64,000 nt of DNA from Planotetraspora phitsanulokensis (GCF_016863295.1 NZ_BOOP01000001.1:434001-498000); one strand, 5' to 3'; positions 44,174 to 58,281 are shown, numbered from the stretch's first letter. Numbers and translations: made by a program. Notes: a model not told the origin generated them from the letters alone.

Positions 44174-45448
44174 ATGCCACCCCTCGCCTCGATTCCCAGC
44201 CCGTCACAGGGCGTCTGGGATCTCGGCCCGATCCCGATCCGGGCCTACGCGTTGTGCATCGTGCTCGGCGTCATCGTCGCCGTCTGGATCGGCGAGCGCC
44301 GCTGGCGCGCCCGCGGCGGCGCGGCTGGGACCATCACCGATCTCGCCGTGTGGGCCGTGCCGTTCGGCCTGGTCGGCGGGCGTCTCTATCACGTCATCAC
44401 CGACTGGCAGCTGTACTTCGGGTCCGGCGCGCCCAACCGGCCGATAGACACGCTCTTCATCTGGAAGGGCGGGCTCGGCATCTGGGGCGCGATCGCGCTC
44501 GGCGCCCTCGGCGTCTGGATCGGCTGCCGCCGGCGCGGGATCTCCTTCACCGCGGTGGCCGACACGCTGGCTCCCGCGGTCGCGGTCGCCCAGGCCATCG
44601 GCCGGTGGGGCAACTACTTCAACCAGGAGCTGTTCGGCAGCCCGACCACCCTGCCGTGGGGTCTGGAGATCGACCCGGGCAGGCCGGGCGCGATCACCGG
44701 CGTGGAGACCTACCACCCGACGTTCCTCTACGAGTCGTTGTGGGACCTCGCCCTCGCCGGCGTGCTGATCCTGCTGGCCAGGCGCTTCACCCTGCGGCAC
44801 GGCAGGCTGCTCGCGCTGTACGTGGCGGGATACACCCTGGGCCGGTTCTGGATCGAGGGCCTGCGGGTCGACCCCGCGCACCACATCCTCGGGCTCAGGC
44901 TCAACCAGTGGACGTCGGTGGTCATCTTCCTCCTGGCCGTGGCGTACTTCTGGTACGCCAGGAACAGAACGAGCGAGGAGACCGTCGTCGCTCCCGGTGA
45001 GCCCGTGGACGGCGACCAGCCCGCGGCGGCCGGGAGCACGGATGCCTCCGACGCCGCCGACGAGGACGGCTCCGCCGCGGAGCGGGGAGACGGGTCCGAA
45101 TTAGCGGCCGGGCAGGCGAAGGCCGCCTTCACGAGCGAAGCGGTCGCAGAGACGGCGGGCGAGGCGGAGACCGGCTCCCCGGCGGACGGCGATGCCGACA
45201 CTGGTGCCGGTGCCGACGCTGACGCCGCCGCGGCCGAGGAGGACGGGGTCGACCCGGCGCACCTGCGGGATCAGGCGGACGAGTCCGACACCGCGCCCCC
45301 CGCGGCGGTTCCCGGCTCCGGCCCGGCGGACGAGGACGGCAAGGACGGTCAGGACGGTCAGGACCGCGAGGGCGGTCAGGACGGCGAGGACGAGGCACGG
45401 GCAGGCGAGGCGCAGGCCGTACCTGACCAGGAGGCCGGCCAGAGATGA
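44174..45448 (+). CDS. lgt: Prolipoprotein diacylglyceryl transferase
   Basis: 424 residues. Adds diacylglycerol to the lipobox cysteine of lipoproteins in the membrane. Seven hydrophobic segments and the Lgt signature GRWGNYFNQELFGSPT (143-158); also LVGGRLYHV. After about residue 285 an acidic Ala/Asp/Glu/Gly-rich disordered tail of about 140 residues extends the protein beyond the usual 280-300, a feature common in actinobacterial Lgt. Stop overlaps the next start. Confidence 0.96.
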   Translation: MPPLASIPSPSQGVWDLGPIPIRAYALCIVLGVIVAVWIGERRWRARGGAAGTITDLAVWAVPFGLVGGRLYHVITDWQLYFGSGAPNRPIDTLFIWKGGLGIWGAIALGALGVWIGCRRRGISFTAVADTLAPAVAVAQAIGRWGNYFNQELFGSPTTLPWGLEIDPGRPGAITGVETYHPTFLYESLWDLALAGVLILLARRFTLRHGRLLALYVAGYTLGRFWIEGLRVDPAHHILGLRLNQWTSVVIFLLAVAYFWYARNRTSEETVVAPGEPVDGDQPAAAGSTDASDAADEDGSAAERGDGSELAAGQAKAAFTSEAVAETAGEAETGSPADGDADTGAGADADAAAAEEDGVDPAHLRDQADESDTAPPAAVPGSGPADEDGKDGQDGQDREGGQDGEDEARAGEAQAVPDQEAGQR

Positions 45449-46164
45449 CCGAAGGCGGCTCCGGGGCGCGGGCCGAGATCCATCACCAGCATCGGGACGT
45501 CACCGGTGGGTGGCTCAGGCCGACCGTGTTCGGCGCGATGGACGGATTGGTCTCCAACTTCGCCCTGATCGCCGGTGTCGCGGGAGGGACCGCCGACACG
45601 AAGATCATCTCCTTGGCGGGCGTCGCCGGCCTCGCGGCCGGCGCGTTCTCCATGGCGGGCGGTGAGTACGTGTCGGTCGCGAGCCAGCGGGAACTGGCCC
45701 AGGCCGAGATCGACATCGAGCGCCGCGAGCTGGAGCGGCATCCTCAGTCGGAGGAGGACGAGCTGGCGCAGCTGTACGTGCAGCGTGGCGTGGAGCCGGA
45801 GACCGCTAGGGAGGTCGCCAGGCAGATCTCCCGCAATCCGGAGCAGGCGCTCGCGGTCCACGCGCGGGCGGAGATCGGCGTCGACCCGGGAGACCTGCCC
45901 TCGCCGGTCCTCGCGGCGGTCTCGTCGTTCGTCTCGTTCGGCGTGGGGGCACTCATCCCGCTCGTGCCGTACCTCGTGGGGCTGTCGGTCCTGTGGATTC
46001 CGGCGGCCGCCTCGATGGCCGCCCTGTTCGGCGCGGGCGCGCTGGTCTCGAGGGTGACCGCGCGGAGCTGGTGGTTCAGCGGCCTGCGCCAGCTGCTCGT
46101 CGGCGGGCTCGCGGCGAGCCTGACGTGGGGGCTCGGCACGCTCATCGGAGCCGGCGGTCCATGA
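45445..46164 (+). CDS. VIT1/CCC1-family membrane transporter
   Basis: 239 residues. VIT-type pattern RPTVFGAMDGLVSNFALIAGVAGG, AAGAFSMAGGEYVSVASQRELAQAEI, a cytoplasmic charged segment (RELERHPQSEEDEL) and three C-terminal membrane helices. Family members carry iron or manganese; direction and metal unknown here. Overlaps lgt upstream and the next gene downstream by ATGA, so one operon. Confidence 0.9.
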   Translation: MTEGGSGARAEIHHQHRDVTGGWLRPTVFGAMDGLVSNFALIAGVAGGTADTKIISLAGVAGLAAGAFSMAGGEYVSVASQRELAQAEIDIERRELERHPQSEEDELAQLYVQRGVEPETAREVARQISRNPEQALAVHARAEIGVDPGDLPSPVLAAVSSFVSFGVGALIPLVPYLVGLSVLWIPAAASMAALFGAGALVSRVTARSWWFSGLRQLLVGGLAASLTWGLGTLIGAGGP

Positions 46165-47093
46165 CCAGGCCCACGACCAAGAGAAGGCGCCGGACGTCCG
46201 GGTCCCGGGACAGAGACAGAGACAGGGACAAGTGGGCCGACTCGGCGCCGCCGGCCGAGTCGGGGATGACCGACCGTCAGCGGCGGATCCTGGTCTGGTC
46301 CGGGTCGATCGCCGCCGCCCTCGCGACCACGCTGGGCCTGGTCCTGCTGGCCAACTCGATCACCGGGGGCGCGCCCGCGCCGGACGAGCAGGGGTCCGAT
46401 CCCTTCGGGAAGGCCCGGCCCGACCTCTACCAGGCATGGCCGTCCCCCAAGCAGTTCGAGCCGATCGCCGACAGGAAGGCCGACGCGGCGCCGCTCACGG
46501 CCAAGGAGGTCTTCGGCGCCAAGACGCTCACGTCGGGCCGGATCGCCCTGAAGAAGGTCGGCAGCCAGTTGGACGGCAACTGCGGCGACACCGTGTGGGG
46601 CGGCCTGGCGGGAGCACTGGCGGACGCGGGCTGCGAGCAGGCCGTCCGCGGGCTCTACGCGACCGCCGACGGCTCGTACGTCGCCCAGTACACGATGTTC
46701 AACCTCGCCGACGTGAAAGCCGCCAACGCGCTCGTCGACGACCTCAAGGCCCTCCACCACGACGGCTGGGTGTTGCCGCTGGAGTCGGAGAAGGCGGGAT
46801 TCCAGGGATACACGGAGGCCAGCGGCCAGGCGATGGGGCACTTCGTCGGTCTCGCCTGGATCGGCCGCGCGGACGGAGCGGAGCCGGGAGGCAAGGACGA
46901 CTTCGTCACGCTCGGGCTGGCCGTCCGGGAGTCGGAGAAGGCGCTCTACCGCCGCGTGGTCGCGGTCGCCGGGCTGCCCGCCGCGCCCGCCGGAGGGGAC
47001 GAGACGGACGACACGGCCCAGCCGTCGGAGCCGCCGCCCAGCGAGCCCGGGTCCGAGGGCGGGGCCTCAGAAGCCCCTCCACCGGCCGCCTGA
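46161..47093 (+). CDS. Membrane-anchored hypothetical protein
   Basis: 310 residues: Arg-rich cytoplasmic head (1-40, RDRDRDRD), one membrane helix (about 43-64), then an exported domain (about 80-270; LTSGRIALKKVGSQLDGNCGD, ADAGCEQAVRGLYATADGSYVAQYTMFNL, ALHHDGWVLPL) and a Pro/Ser/Glu/Gly tail. Two cysteines in the exported part could form a disulfide, of interest given the dsbA-like gene upstream. No family recognised. Start overlaps the VIT gene stop. Confidence 0.82.
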   Translation: MTRPTTKRRRRTSGSRDRDRDRDKWADSAPPAESGMTDRQRRILVWSGSIAAALATTLGLVLLANSITGGAPAPDEQGSDPFGKARPDLYQAWPSPKQFEPIADRKADAAPLTAKEVFGAKTLTSGRIALKKVGSQLDGNCGDTVWGGLAGALADAGCEQAVRGLYATADGSYVAQYTMFNLADVKAANALVDDLKALHHDGWVLPLESEKAGFQGYTEASGQAMGHFVGLAWIGRADGAEPGGKDDFVTLGLAVRESEKALYRRVVAVAGLPAAPAGGDETDDTAQPSEPPPSEPGSEGGASEAPPPAA

Positions 47094-47179
47094 GAGGTCG
47101 GCGGGGGCCCAGGTCGTGTCGGACGCATCAGGCCCTCCTGTGCGCGGCCAGCAGGGCGCCTCGCCGCGTCGCCGCCGTC

Positions 47180-47202
47180 GGCCGGAGGCTTCCGCTCCGG
47201 CC
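47180..47202. terminator. Stem-loop between convergent genes
   Basis: Perfect 8-bp stem GGCCGGAG / CTCCGGCC with a 7-nt loop in the 177-bp gap between the anchored hypothetical and the BpsA-like gene. No T run; likely a GC-rich bidirectional terminator. Confidence 0.45.
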
Positions 47203-47270
47203 TCCTCCTCCGCCCGTGACGCGTCCGTCTGGATCCGCGCTCGCGACGGGGAGTGCGCGTCAGACCCTCC

Positions 47271-48830
47271 CTAGGGGAGCGTCCTCGACACCGCGGCGGC
47301 GAGCCCGGCGAGGCGGTGAAGGGGCAGTTCCAGGGCGGTGAGGTCGCGCGCCCACGGCGCGGCCTCCTCGACCGCCGCCCTGGCCTCCTTCCTGGTCAGC
47401 CCGGCCGTCTCGGTCAGGGCCTCACGCCAGGTGTTGGCCACCTTGCCGTGTGCGCTGTTGAGGACCCGCCGGACGATCCGCGCCGCGGCCCCGTCCGGGG
47501 GCGGCAGCCGTACGGCGTCGAGGACGGCCCCAGCGTCGGCAGGCCGGCACGTGACGTCGTAAACGGGCCGGACCGCCTCGGTCAGCGCTGACAGGTCATC
47601 CGGCCGGGCCGCGAGCAGGACGCGCACGTGCCCGGCCCGGGTCGCGAGCAGCAGCCGGGGGAGGGCCGTCTCCAGCCCGGCCGGCACGGCCACCGCCACG
47701 CGTTCGGGTGTGGCGGCGTACGGCTTGGCGAGCAGGGTGGACAGCCGCGTCCGGGGCACCTTCGGCAGCAGGTCGCGCGGCCACTCCCCGGCGAGCAGCG
47801 CGGGGGCGAACTCCGCCACGGCGTCCTCGCCGGCCGGTGCTCCCTCCGGAGAGGCGGCCTCGACGGACTGGGGGCCCTGGGTGTAGATCGCGGTCGCGAG
47901 CCTGTCCACGCGGGCCGCGACCGCGGGCCACGTCTTGGTCGTCGGCCGCAGGATGTAGAGATCGGCGGCGCTGCCGATGGCCTCCGCCCCGTCGTATCTG
48001 TTGAAGTCCGGAAATATCGCCTCATTGAGGAGATTGAGGTCGGACAGGGTGTTCTGGACCTTCAGGGCGAGCATGGGGGTGCGCTCGGACGCGCCGTAGG
48101 CCAGCAGGATGCGGCCGTGGTCGCGATCCCGCAGCCCCTCGGCCGCGCGGGCCACGAACAGGCCGATCCCCTCGGGCGTGTAGGGCGGATCGGTGATCGC
48201 CAGGTCGGCCTGCCCGCGCGCGGACGGGGCGAGGCCCAGGCGCAGGTCGGCCCAGCGGGTCCTGACGCCGAGCCCCTGGGCGTCGATGTAGCCGAGGATC
48301 CGCTCGTCGATGTCGACGACCGTCACCTCCACCTCCGGATGGAGCATCCGTACGGCGAGGGAGGTCAGGTCGTGGTCGCCCACGCAGAGCAGCCTGGCTC
48401 CCGGCAGCCAGAACCGGGTCCCGAGCAGCAGGGCCCGGCGCAGGACCGTGTCGGCGGTGGCCGAGACATGATCGAGGGTGTGCCTGCCCCGGGGAGCCTT
48501 GGCGATCAGCTCCGCCAGCCGCTCGTGGGTCTCGGCGTGCGCGCCGGCCAGGGCGGCGACCGGATCGGCTAGATCCGAAATATCGGAGCCGAGGGCGCCG
48601 TTATAGCGTGAGGCCCGATCGACCGGCAGCCGGAAGCGGTCGCCGCTGCGCTCAACGGGGAGCTCACGCAGCAGTGACTCGATGGAACGCCGTGACGTGG
48701 CGGTCTCCCGGACGAGATCGGCCAGGGTCCACCAGTCTCCGCCGCTGAGAAGGGTGAGGGCTCTGCGCAGACGGCGACTGTCCACGCCTGCCGAGGTCAG
48801 GAGTTGATCGATCGCCTCATGAGCCGTCAT
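47271..48830 (-). CDS. BpsA-like (bis-aminopropyl spermidine synthase family) protein
   Basis: 519 residues. N-terminal winged-helix-like part (20-70), then a Rossmann core with LLCVGDHDLTSLAV (147-160), VTVVDIDERILGYID (169-183) and ITDPPYT (212-218), followed by LLAYGASERTPM. This arrangement (GD-D-L-S, V-DID-R, DPPxT) is that of BpsA, which makes branched polyamines by aminopropyl transfer from decarboxylated SAM; a DNA or RNA methyltransferase is the alternative reading. About 180 extra C-terminal residues go beyond the archaeal length. -10 TACAGT ends 6 nt before the ATG, with no Shine-Dalgarno. Stands alone, divergent from gltB. Confidence 0.7.
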   Translation of the reverse strand: MTAHEAIDQLLTSAGVDSRRLRRALTLLSGGDWWTLADLVRETATSRRSIESLLRELPVERSGDRFRLPVDRASRYNGALGSDISDLADPVAALAGAHAETHERLAELIAKAPRGRHTLDHVSATADTVLRRALLLGTRFWLPGARLLCVGDHDLTSLAVRMLHPEVEVTVVDIDERILGYIDAQGLGVRTRWADLRLGLAPSARGQADLAITDPPYTPEGIGLFVARAAEGLRDRDHGRILLAYGASERTPMLALKVQNTLSDLNLLNEAIFPDFNRYDGAEAIGSAADLYILRPTTKTWPAVAARVDRLATAIYTQGPQSVEAASPEGAPAGEDAVAEFAPALLAGEWPRDLLPKVPRTRLSTLLAKPYAATPERVAVAVPAGLETALPRLLLATRAGHVRVLLAARPDDLSALTEAVRPVYDVTCRPADAGAVLDAVRLPPPDGAAARIVRRVLNSAHGKVANTWREALTETAGLTRKEARAAVEEAAPWARDLTALELPLHRLAGLAAAVSRTLP

Positions 48831-48836
48831 GCGGCA

Positions 48837-48842
48837 ACTGTA
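48837..48842 (-). promoter_or_regulatory. Predicted -10 of the BpsA-like gene
   Basis: TACAGT on the minus strand ends 6 nt before the ATG at 48830. Confidence 0.35.
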
Positions 48843-48984
48843 TCCATCGCGTCGACCAATGAAGATTCGCGAAGAGGACCCCCGGGGACTATTCCGGCAG
48901 GGTGCGGTAATCTCTACGTACCATAACCGCAGCAGGGCCAACGTCGTCCCTCTGGTTCGAACAGATGACGACGGGAGTGACTAG

Positions 48985-53508
<4,524 letters not shown>

Positions 53509-53520
53509 GGGGCACACCAG

Positions 53521-55005
53521 ATGGCCGACCCGAAGGGTTTCTTGAGGCACGGGCGCGAGCTGCCGGCGCGCCGTCCCGTCGACGTGCGCATCCGCGACTG
53601 GCGTGAGGTCTACGAGGACTTCTCCCGTCCGGCGCTCGCCAAGCAGGCGGCGCGCTGCATGGACTGCGGCATCCCGTTCTGCCACAACGGCTGCCCGCTG
53701 GGGAACCTGATCCCCGAGTGGAACGACCTCGTCTTCCGCGACGACTGGCGTGAGGCGATCGAGCGGCTCCACGCCACCAACAACTTCCCCGAGTTCACCG
53801 GCAGGCTGTGCCCGGCTCCGTGTGAGTCGGCGTGCGTCCTCGGCATCAACTCCGACCCCGTCGCGATCAAGCGGGTCGAGGTGGAGATCATCGACCGGGC
53901 CTTCGCCGAGGGCTGGGTCACTCCCCAGCCTCCGCTGGAGCGGACGGGACGGCGGGTCGCGGTCGTCGGCTCTGGCCCGGCCGGGTTGGCCGCGGCGCAG
54001 CAGCTCACCCGCGCGGGGCACGACGTGACCGTCTTCGAGCGGGCCGACCGGATCGGCGGCCTGCTCCGCTACGGCATTCCCGAGTTCAAGATGGAGAAGC
54101 GGCACATCGACCGCCGCATCGAGCAGATGGAGGCGGAGGGCACCCGGTTCCGCACGTCGGTCGACGTCGGCGTGGACGTCACCGTGGCCGAGTTGCGGGC
54201 GGAGTTCGACGCCATTGTGCTGGCGGGCGGCGCCACCGCGTGGCGCGACCTGCCGATGCCCGGCCGTGAGCTGGGCGGCGTCCTCCAGGCCATGGAGTAC
54301 CTCCCGCAGGCCAACCGGGTGCAGCAGGGCGACATCGCGGAGTCTCCGCACTCGGCGGAGGGCAAGCACGTCGTCGTGATCGGCGGCGGCGACACCGGAG
54401 CCGACTGCATCGGAACGGCGATCCGGCAGGGGGCCGCGTCGGTCACCCAGCTGGAGATCATGCCGAGGCCGCCGGAGGACCGGCCGGGCACGCAGCCGTG
54501 GCCGACCTACCCGATGTTGTTCAAGATGGAGAGCGCACACGAGGAACTCGAGGCAGGGGCGGGGGACCGGGTCTACGCGGTGTCCACGCAGGAGTTCCTC
54601 GGCGACGCCGAGGGCAACCTCAGGGCGCTGCGCGTCGTCGACGTCGAGGGACCGGGCGCCGGGTTCAGGCCGATCCCGGGCACCGAGCGGGAGATCCCCG
54701 CAGGCCTGGTCACCCTCGCCATGGGATTCGTCGGGCCGGAGAAGGGCGCGCTGCTCACCGGGCTGGCGGAGCTCGCCGGGGATCCGGACTCGTTCTTCGA
54801 CGCCCGGGGCAACGTCGCCCGGGGCAAGTCGTACGAGACGGCAGTGGACGGGGTGTTCGCCGCGGGCGACATGGGCCGCGGACAGTCACTGATCGTGTGG
54901 GCGATCGCCGAGGGCCGTTCCGCGGCCGCGGCGGTGGACCGGTACCTCAGCGGGCGGACGGCCCTTCCGGTCGCCATCGCGCCGACGGCCCGTCCGCTCG
55001 TCTGA
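53521..55005 (+). CDS. gltD: Glutamate synthase (NADPH) small subunit
   Basis: 494 residues. Electron-input subunit. Two N-terminal 4Fe-4S cysteine groups (ARCMDCGIPFCHNGCPLGN and LCPAPCESACVLG), FAD dinucleotide site VVGSGPAGLAAAQQL and NADPH site VIGGGDTGADC; ends with the flavin-binding AAGDMGRGQSLIVWAI. AAGGGG upstream of the ATG. Followed by a hairpin at 55021-55048. Confidence 0.98.
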   Translation: MADPKGFLRHGRELPARRPVDVRIRDWREVYEDFSRPALAKQAARCMDCGIPFCHNGCPLGNLIPEWNDLVFRDDWREAIERLHATNNFPEFTGRLCPAPCESACVLGINSDPVAIKRVEVEIIDRAFAEGWVTPQPPLERTGRRVAVVGSGPAGLAAAQQLTRAGHDVTVFERADRIGGLLRYGIPEFKMEKRHIDRRIEQMEAEGTRFRTSVDVGVDVTVAELRAEFDAIVLAGGATAWRDLPMPGRELGGVLQAMEYLPQANRVQQGDIAESPHSAEGKHVVVIGGGDTGADCIGTAIRQGAASVTQLEIMPRPPEDRPGTQPWPTYPMLFKMESAHEELEAGAGDRVYAVSTQEFLGDAEGNLRALRVVDVEGPGAGFRPIPGTEREIPAGLVTLAMGFVGPEKGALLTGLAELAGDPDSFFDARGNVARGKSYETAVDGVFAAGDMGRGQSLIVWAIAEGRSAAAAVDRYLSGRTALPVAIAPTARPLV

Positions 55006-55020
55006 CGCCAGGGCGACCCC

Positions 55021-55108
55021 GTGCGTGATCGTGGGGGCGATCACGTACGGGGAACCCCGCCGGCTCGCCGTGTCTCCGATGGTCAGGGTGAGTCTTTGCA
55101 TGATCACG
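55021..55108. repeat. GATCAC-type inverted repeats after gltD
   Basis: CGTGATCG (55024-55031) and CGATCACG (55038-55045) form a perfect 8-bp stem, extended by flanking GT/AC pairs to 55021-55048, right after the gltD stop; TTGCATGATCACG (55096-55108) is a further copy of the repeat core. Likely transcription termination or mRNA-end structure. Nothing else is evident in 55109-55260. Confidence 0.7.
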
Positions 55109-55276
55109 GCCGGACCTTTCGACGAAGAGGGGTAGGGTCCCGGAGCCTGTGCCAGGTCACGGTGACGAGGGCGATGGCCGTACAAAACGGGAAGTAATCC
55201 CTGCAGGGTGGTGGAATCGCGCGCTGAACGGCGTAGTGTCGCCGCCTGCCGAGGGGAACCCGGAGGGGGAGGATCG

Positions 55277-56914
55277 TTGAAATCACGGGGGCGTGTCGCG
55301 AGGGCACTCGTTTCGATCGCGCTGGTGGGTGTCGCGAGCGCGGCCACGGCCGGTGTCTCGATGCCGGAGGTCAAGTCGACCCCGTCGGCCACGGGCCGCG
55401 ACTACCTGGTCTTCTACGCCGACGGCGCTCGTGACACGACAGCACGCGCGGTCACCGCCGCGGGGGGCGTGGTCCGGTCGCGGGACGACAGGCTCGGCTA
55501 CCTCGTCGTGCGCGCGGCGGCTCCCGAACCGCTGGGGGAGATCTCCTCCGTCGTCGGCGTCACGCCCGACCTCCCCATCGGCTCCGTCGCCAACGCGCCC
55601 CTGGCCGGACCCCCGCCGAGGATGTCTGGTGGAGCGAACGCTGTGGCCGGCGAACCGCTGTCCGACCGCCAATGGGACATGAGAATGATCGGCGCCACCC
55701 CCACCGGGTCGTACGCCACGGCGCGGGCCAGCCATCAGGTGCTGGTGGGCGTCATCGACACGGGGATCGACGGCCGCCACCCCGACATCGCGCCCAACTT
55801 CAACCGGCAGCTGAGCCGCAACTTCGTCACCGACCAGCCGAACGACGTCAACGGCAAGAAGTTCGACGGCGCCTGCGAGGTGGCGGGCTGCAAGGACCCC
55901 GCCGACGTCGACGACGACGGGCACGGCACACACGTGGCCAGCACCATCGGCTCGCCGATCAACGGAATCGGCATCGCCGGGGTCGCGCCCGACGTTTCGC
56001 TGGTCAACCTGCGCGCCGGCACCGACTCCGGATACTTCTTCCTCAAGCCGACCATGGACGCCCTGGCCTACGCGGCGGACGTGGGCGTCGACGTGGTCAA
56101 CATGAGCTTCTACGTCGATCCGTGGACGTTCAACTGCACGGCCAACCCCCAGGACTCGCGGGCCGACCAGCTGGCCCAGCGGGGCATCCTCGCCGGCATG
56201 CGCAGGGCCGCCGCCTACGCGCACCAGCGCGGCGTCACCATGATCACCGCCATCGGCAACAGCGGCTCCGACCTCGGCAAGCCGAGCAAGGACGCGGCCA
56301 GCCCCGACTATCCGCTCGGCGCCGAGAAGGAGCGCACGGTCGACAACACCTGCCTCAACGTGCCGACCGAGCTTCCCGGAGTCATCGCGGTCTCGTCGGT
56401 GGGCCCGAGCGGCCTGAAGGCGGCCTACTCCGACTACGGGATCGAGCAGACCGACATCGCGGCGCCCGGCGGCGACGTCTTCGACAGCGGGACCTCCGTG
56501 ATCGGGGAGCGCAGGGAGATCCTCGCCGCGGCCCCGGAGGCCATGCTGCGGGCCGGGCACCAGATCGACGCCGCCGGCAATCCCGCCGACGCCTCCGTCG
56601 TGCGCGACTGCCAGGGGGGCTCGTGCTCCTACTACCAGTACCTCGAGGGGACCTCGATGGCCGCCCCGCACGTGACGGGCATCGCGGCGCTCATCATCAG
56701 CAGGTTCGGCGTGCCCGGCAAGGGCGGGTTGGCCATGGACCCGAACCAGGTGGAGAAGCTCCTGTACGCGTCGGCGACCCCGACGTCCTGCCCGACGCCG
56801 CGGGCCTTCAAGTACGGCACGGCCACGCAGACGTGTGACGGGACCAAGGAGAGGAACGGCTTCTTCGGCCACGGCATAGCCAACGCCGCCCGAGCCGCCA
56901 CCGTCACCCCCTGA
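55277..56914 (+). CDS. Secreted subtilisin-like (S8) serine protease
   Basis: 545 residues. Signal peptide (about 1-27, ALVSIALVGVASAATAG), an inhibitor-I9-like propeptide region (41-100), then the S8 domain with D161 (VGVIDTGIDGRHPD), H216 (DDDGHGTHVAS), oxyanion N328 (TAIGNSG) and S460 (GTSMAAPHV). Several cysteines suggest disulfides. TTG at 55277 is the best start, with GGAGGGGGAGGA immediately upstream; a GTG 69 nt earlier lacks a Shine-Dalgarno and would add a non-signal extension. Substrate unknown. Confidence 0.93.
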   Translation: MKSRGRVARALVSIALVGVASAATAGVSMPEVKSTPSATGRDYLVFYADGARDTTARAVTAAGGVVRSRDDRLGYLVVRAAAPEPLGEISSVVGVTPDLPIGSVANAPLAGPPPRMSGGANAVAGEPLSDRQWDMRMIGATPTGSYATARASHQVLVGVIDTGIDGRHPDIAPNFNRQLSRNFVTDQPNDVNGKKFDGACEVAGCKDPADVDDDGHGTHVASTIGSPINGIGIAGVAPDVSLVNLRAGTDSGYFFLKPTMDALAYAADVGVDVVNMSFYVDPWTFNCTANPQDSRADQLAQRGILAGMRRAAAYAHQRGVTMITAIGNSGSDLGKPSKDAASPDYPLGAEKERTVDNTCLNVPTELPGVIAVSSVGPSGLKAAYSDYGIEQTDIAAPGGDVFDSGTSVIGERREILAAAPEAMLRAGHQIDAAGNPADASVVRDCQGGSCSYYQYLEGTSMAAPHVTGIAALIISRFGVPGKGGLAMDPNQVEKLLYASATPTSCPTPRAFKYGTATQTCDGTKERNGFFGHGIANAARAATVTP

Positions 56915-56937
56915 CCTCGCCGCCCGCCCCCGGGGGT

Positions 56938-56978
56938 GTGATCGTGCCCAGGGGGGTGCCGAATCTGAGCATGATCAC
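56938..56978. repeat. GATCAC-type inverted repeat after the subtilase
   Basis: GTGATCGTGC (56938-56947) pairs with GCATGATCAC (56969-56978) over 10 bp with one G-U, 21-nt loop. Same family as the repeats near 8061, 32655 and 55098. Placed as a 3'-end structure. Confidence 0.65.
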
Positions 56979-57051
56979 GGGGGAAGGGTGAGTAGGAGTA
57001 CGGATGTCGTGAGGGAGGGGGCGATCTACCTTCGGGGGCGGAGGGCAGATC

Positions 57052-57426
57052 ATGATTTATCGCGTCATCTCGGAAGTCACCATGGTGGTCCACTTCCTGG
57101 TCATCGCCTACATCGGCCTGGGCGGCTTCCTGGCCTGGCGCAGGCCGCGCCTGATCTGGCCGCACCTGCTGGCCTGTGCCTGGGGCCTCGTCCAGCTCAC
57201 GGGCCTGGTCGAATGCCCCCTGACGGCTCTGGAGAACTGGGCGCGGGCCCACGCCGGAGAGCGCGGACTGCTCCCCGGCGGCTTCATCGACACCTACATC
57301 GAGGGCGTGGTGTACCCGGAGGCCTACATCACCCTCGTCCGGCTGGTCGTGGTGGCCGTGGTCCTGGCCTCGTGGGCAGGATTCCTCCTGGGGCGAAGGC
57401 GTCGTGCCCGCGCCGCCGGCGTCTGA
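57052..57426 (+). CDS. DUF2784 membrane protein
   Basis: 124 residues, four hydrophobic segments, with the family landmarks VVHFLVIAYIGLGGFLAWRRP and GLVECPLTALENWAR and the later Y-x-E-G-VVYPEAY. Function unknown. GGAGGGCAGATC precedes the ATG. Its TGA directly abuts the stop of the convergent lipoprotein gene (shared palindrome TGATCA). Confidence 0.9.
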   Translation: MIYRVISEVTMVVHFLVIAYIGLGGFLAWRRPRLIWPHLLACAWGLVQLTGLVECPLTALENWARAHAGERGLLPGGFIDTYIEGVVYPEAYITLVRLVVVAVVLASWAGFLLGRRRRARAAGV

Positions 57427-58281
57427 TCAGCCGCTCGGAATGCCGCAGGCGTCCTCGGCGTACGACAACATCGTCGCCTTCGTCTGGTCGGACGGGGTGG
57501 CGATCAGCCAGTAGGTCTGCCCCGCGCCCACGGAGCCCCAGACGGGGAACAGGTAGGCCTTCTTCGCCTCCGCGAACGCGTGCGCGTCGCAGCGCGCGGG
57601 CGTGACCTCCACCGGGATCTCCAGGCTCCGCACCCCCGGTTCGAGTACCACGACCGGATGGCGCCGACCCGACACGGGCCTGACGTTGAAGTGCGTGGTC
57701 CCGCCGAGGTCGTCGACGGTGACCGGTTCGTCGCCGTTCTTCCTCGTGACCAGAACGACCCCGGTCAGCACCTTCCCGGTGTGCGTCCAGGAATCGCCGA
57801 AAGTCACGTCGGCGGACTCCCGGAGGATGAAGGCCCCGCACTCGGCGTTCACCAGCCCGGTCAGCGTCGGGTCGGGATGCGGCACCACGAAGGTGACCTT
57901 CTCGAGCGGGCCGCCGCCCACCTGGATGTGGGCGATCACGGTCGCCGGCTTGACCGGGGGGATCCGCGCGGGGTCGCACCGGGCTTGGCCGTACGGGATG
58001 CGCAGGTCCGTGCGCGGCGTCTTGCCGAGCGTGGTGTCCACGCGCTCCGGCGCAAGTGTGGCGAACGACGCGGTGACGAGTTGAACGTCCTGGAAACGCA
58101 CCTTCGTGGTGCCGTCGTTGCGGACTGACACCTCGAGCGCGTGGTCCGCGTCGTCACTGCGCCACTGGTTGAGCGACACGGAAACTCCGGCCGGAGGCTT
58201 GTCCGATTCGGTAGTCTGAGCTGAGCATGCGGCCGCCACGACGAGCGCCGCGACGGCACCCGATGTCCGGATACGTCCCAT
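57427..58281 (-). CDS. Putative lipoprotein of unknown function
   Basis: 284 residues. Lipoprotein signal with Cys19 (LVVAAACSAQ), then two beta-rich parts: one with a VSVSLNQWRSDDADHALEVS strand run and FVVPHPDP, another with HFNVRPVSGRRHPVVV and VTPARCDAHAFAEAKKAYLFPVW. Four cysteines in the mature part. No family recognised. TAACGT (58290-58295, minus) ends 8 nt before the ATG; no Shine-Dalgarno. Confidence 0.82.
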   Translation of the reverse strand: MGRIRTSGAVAALVVAAACSAQTTESDKPPAGVSVSLNQWRSDDADHALEVSVRNDGTTKVRFQDVQLVTASFATLAPERVDTTLGKTPRTDLRIPYGQARCDPARIPPVKPATVIAHIQVGGGPLEKVTFVVPHPDPTLTGLVNAECGAFILRESADVTFGDSWTHTGKVLTGVVLVTRKNGDEPVTVDDLGGTTHFNVRPVSGRRHPVVVLEPGVRSLEIPVEVTPARCDAHAFAEAKKAYLFPVWGSVGAGQTYWLIATPSDQTKATMLSYAEDACGIPSG

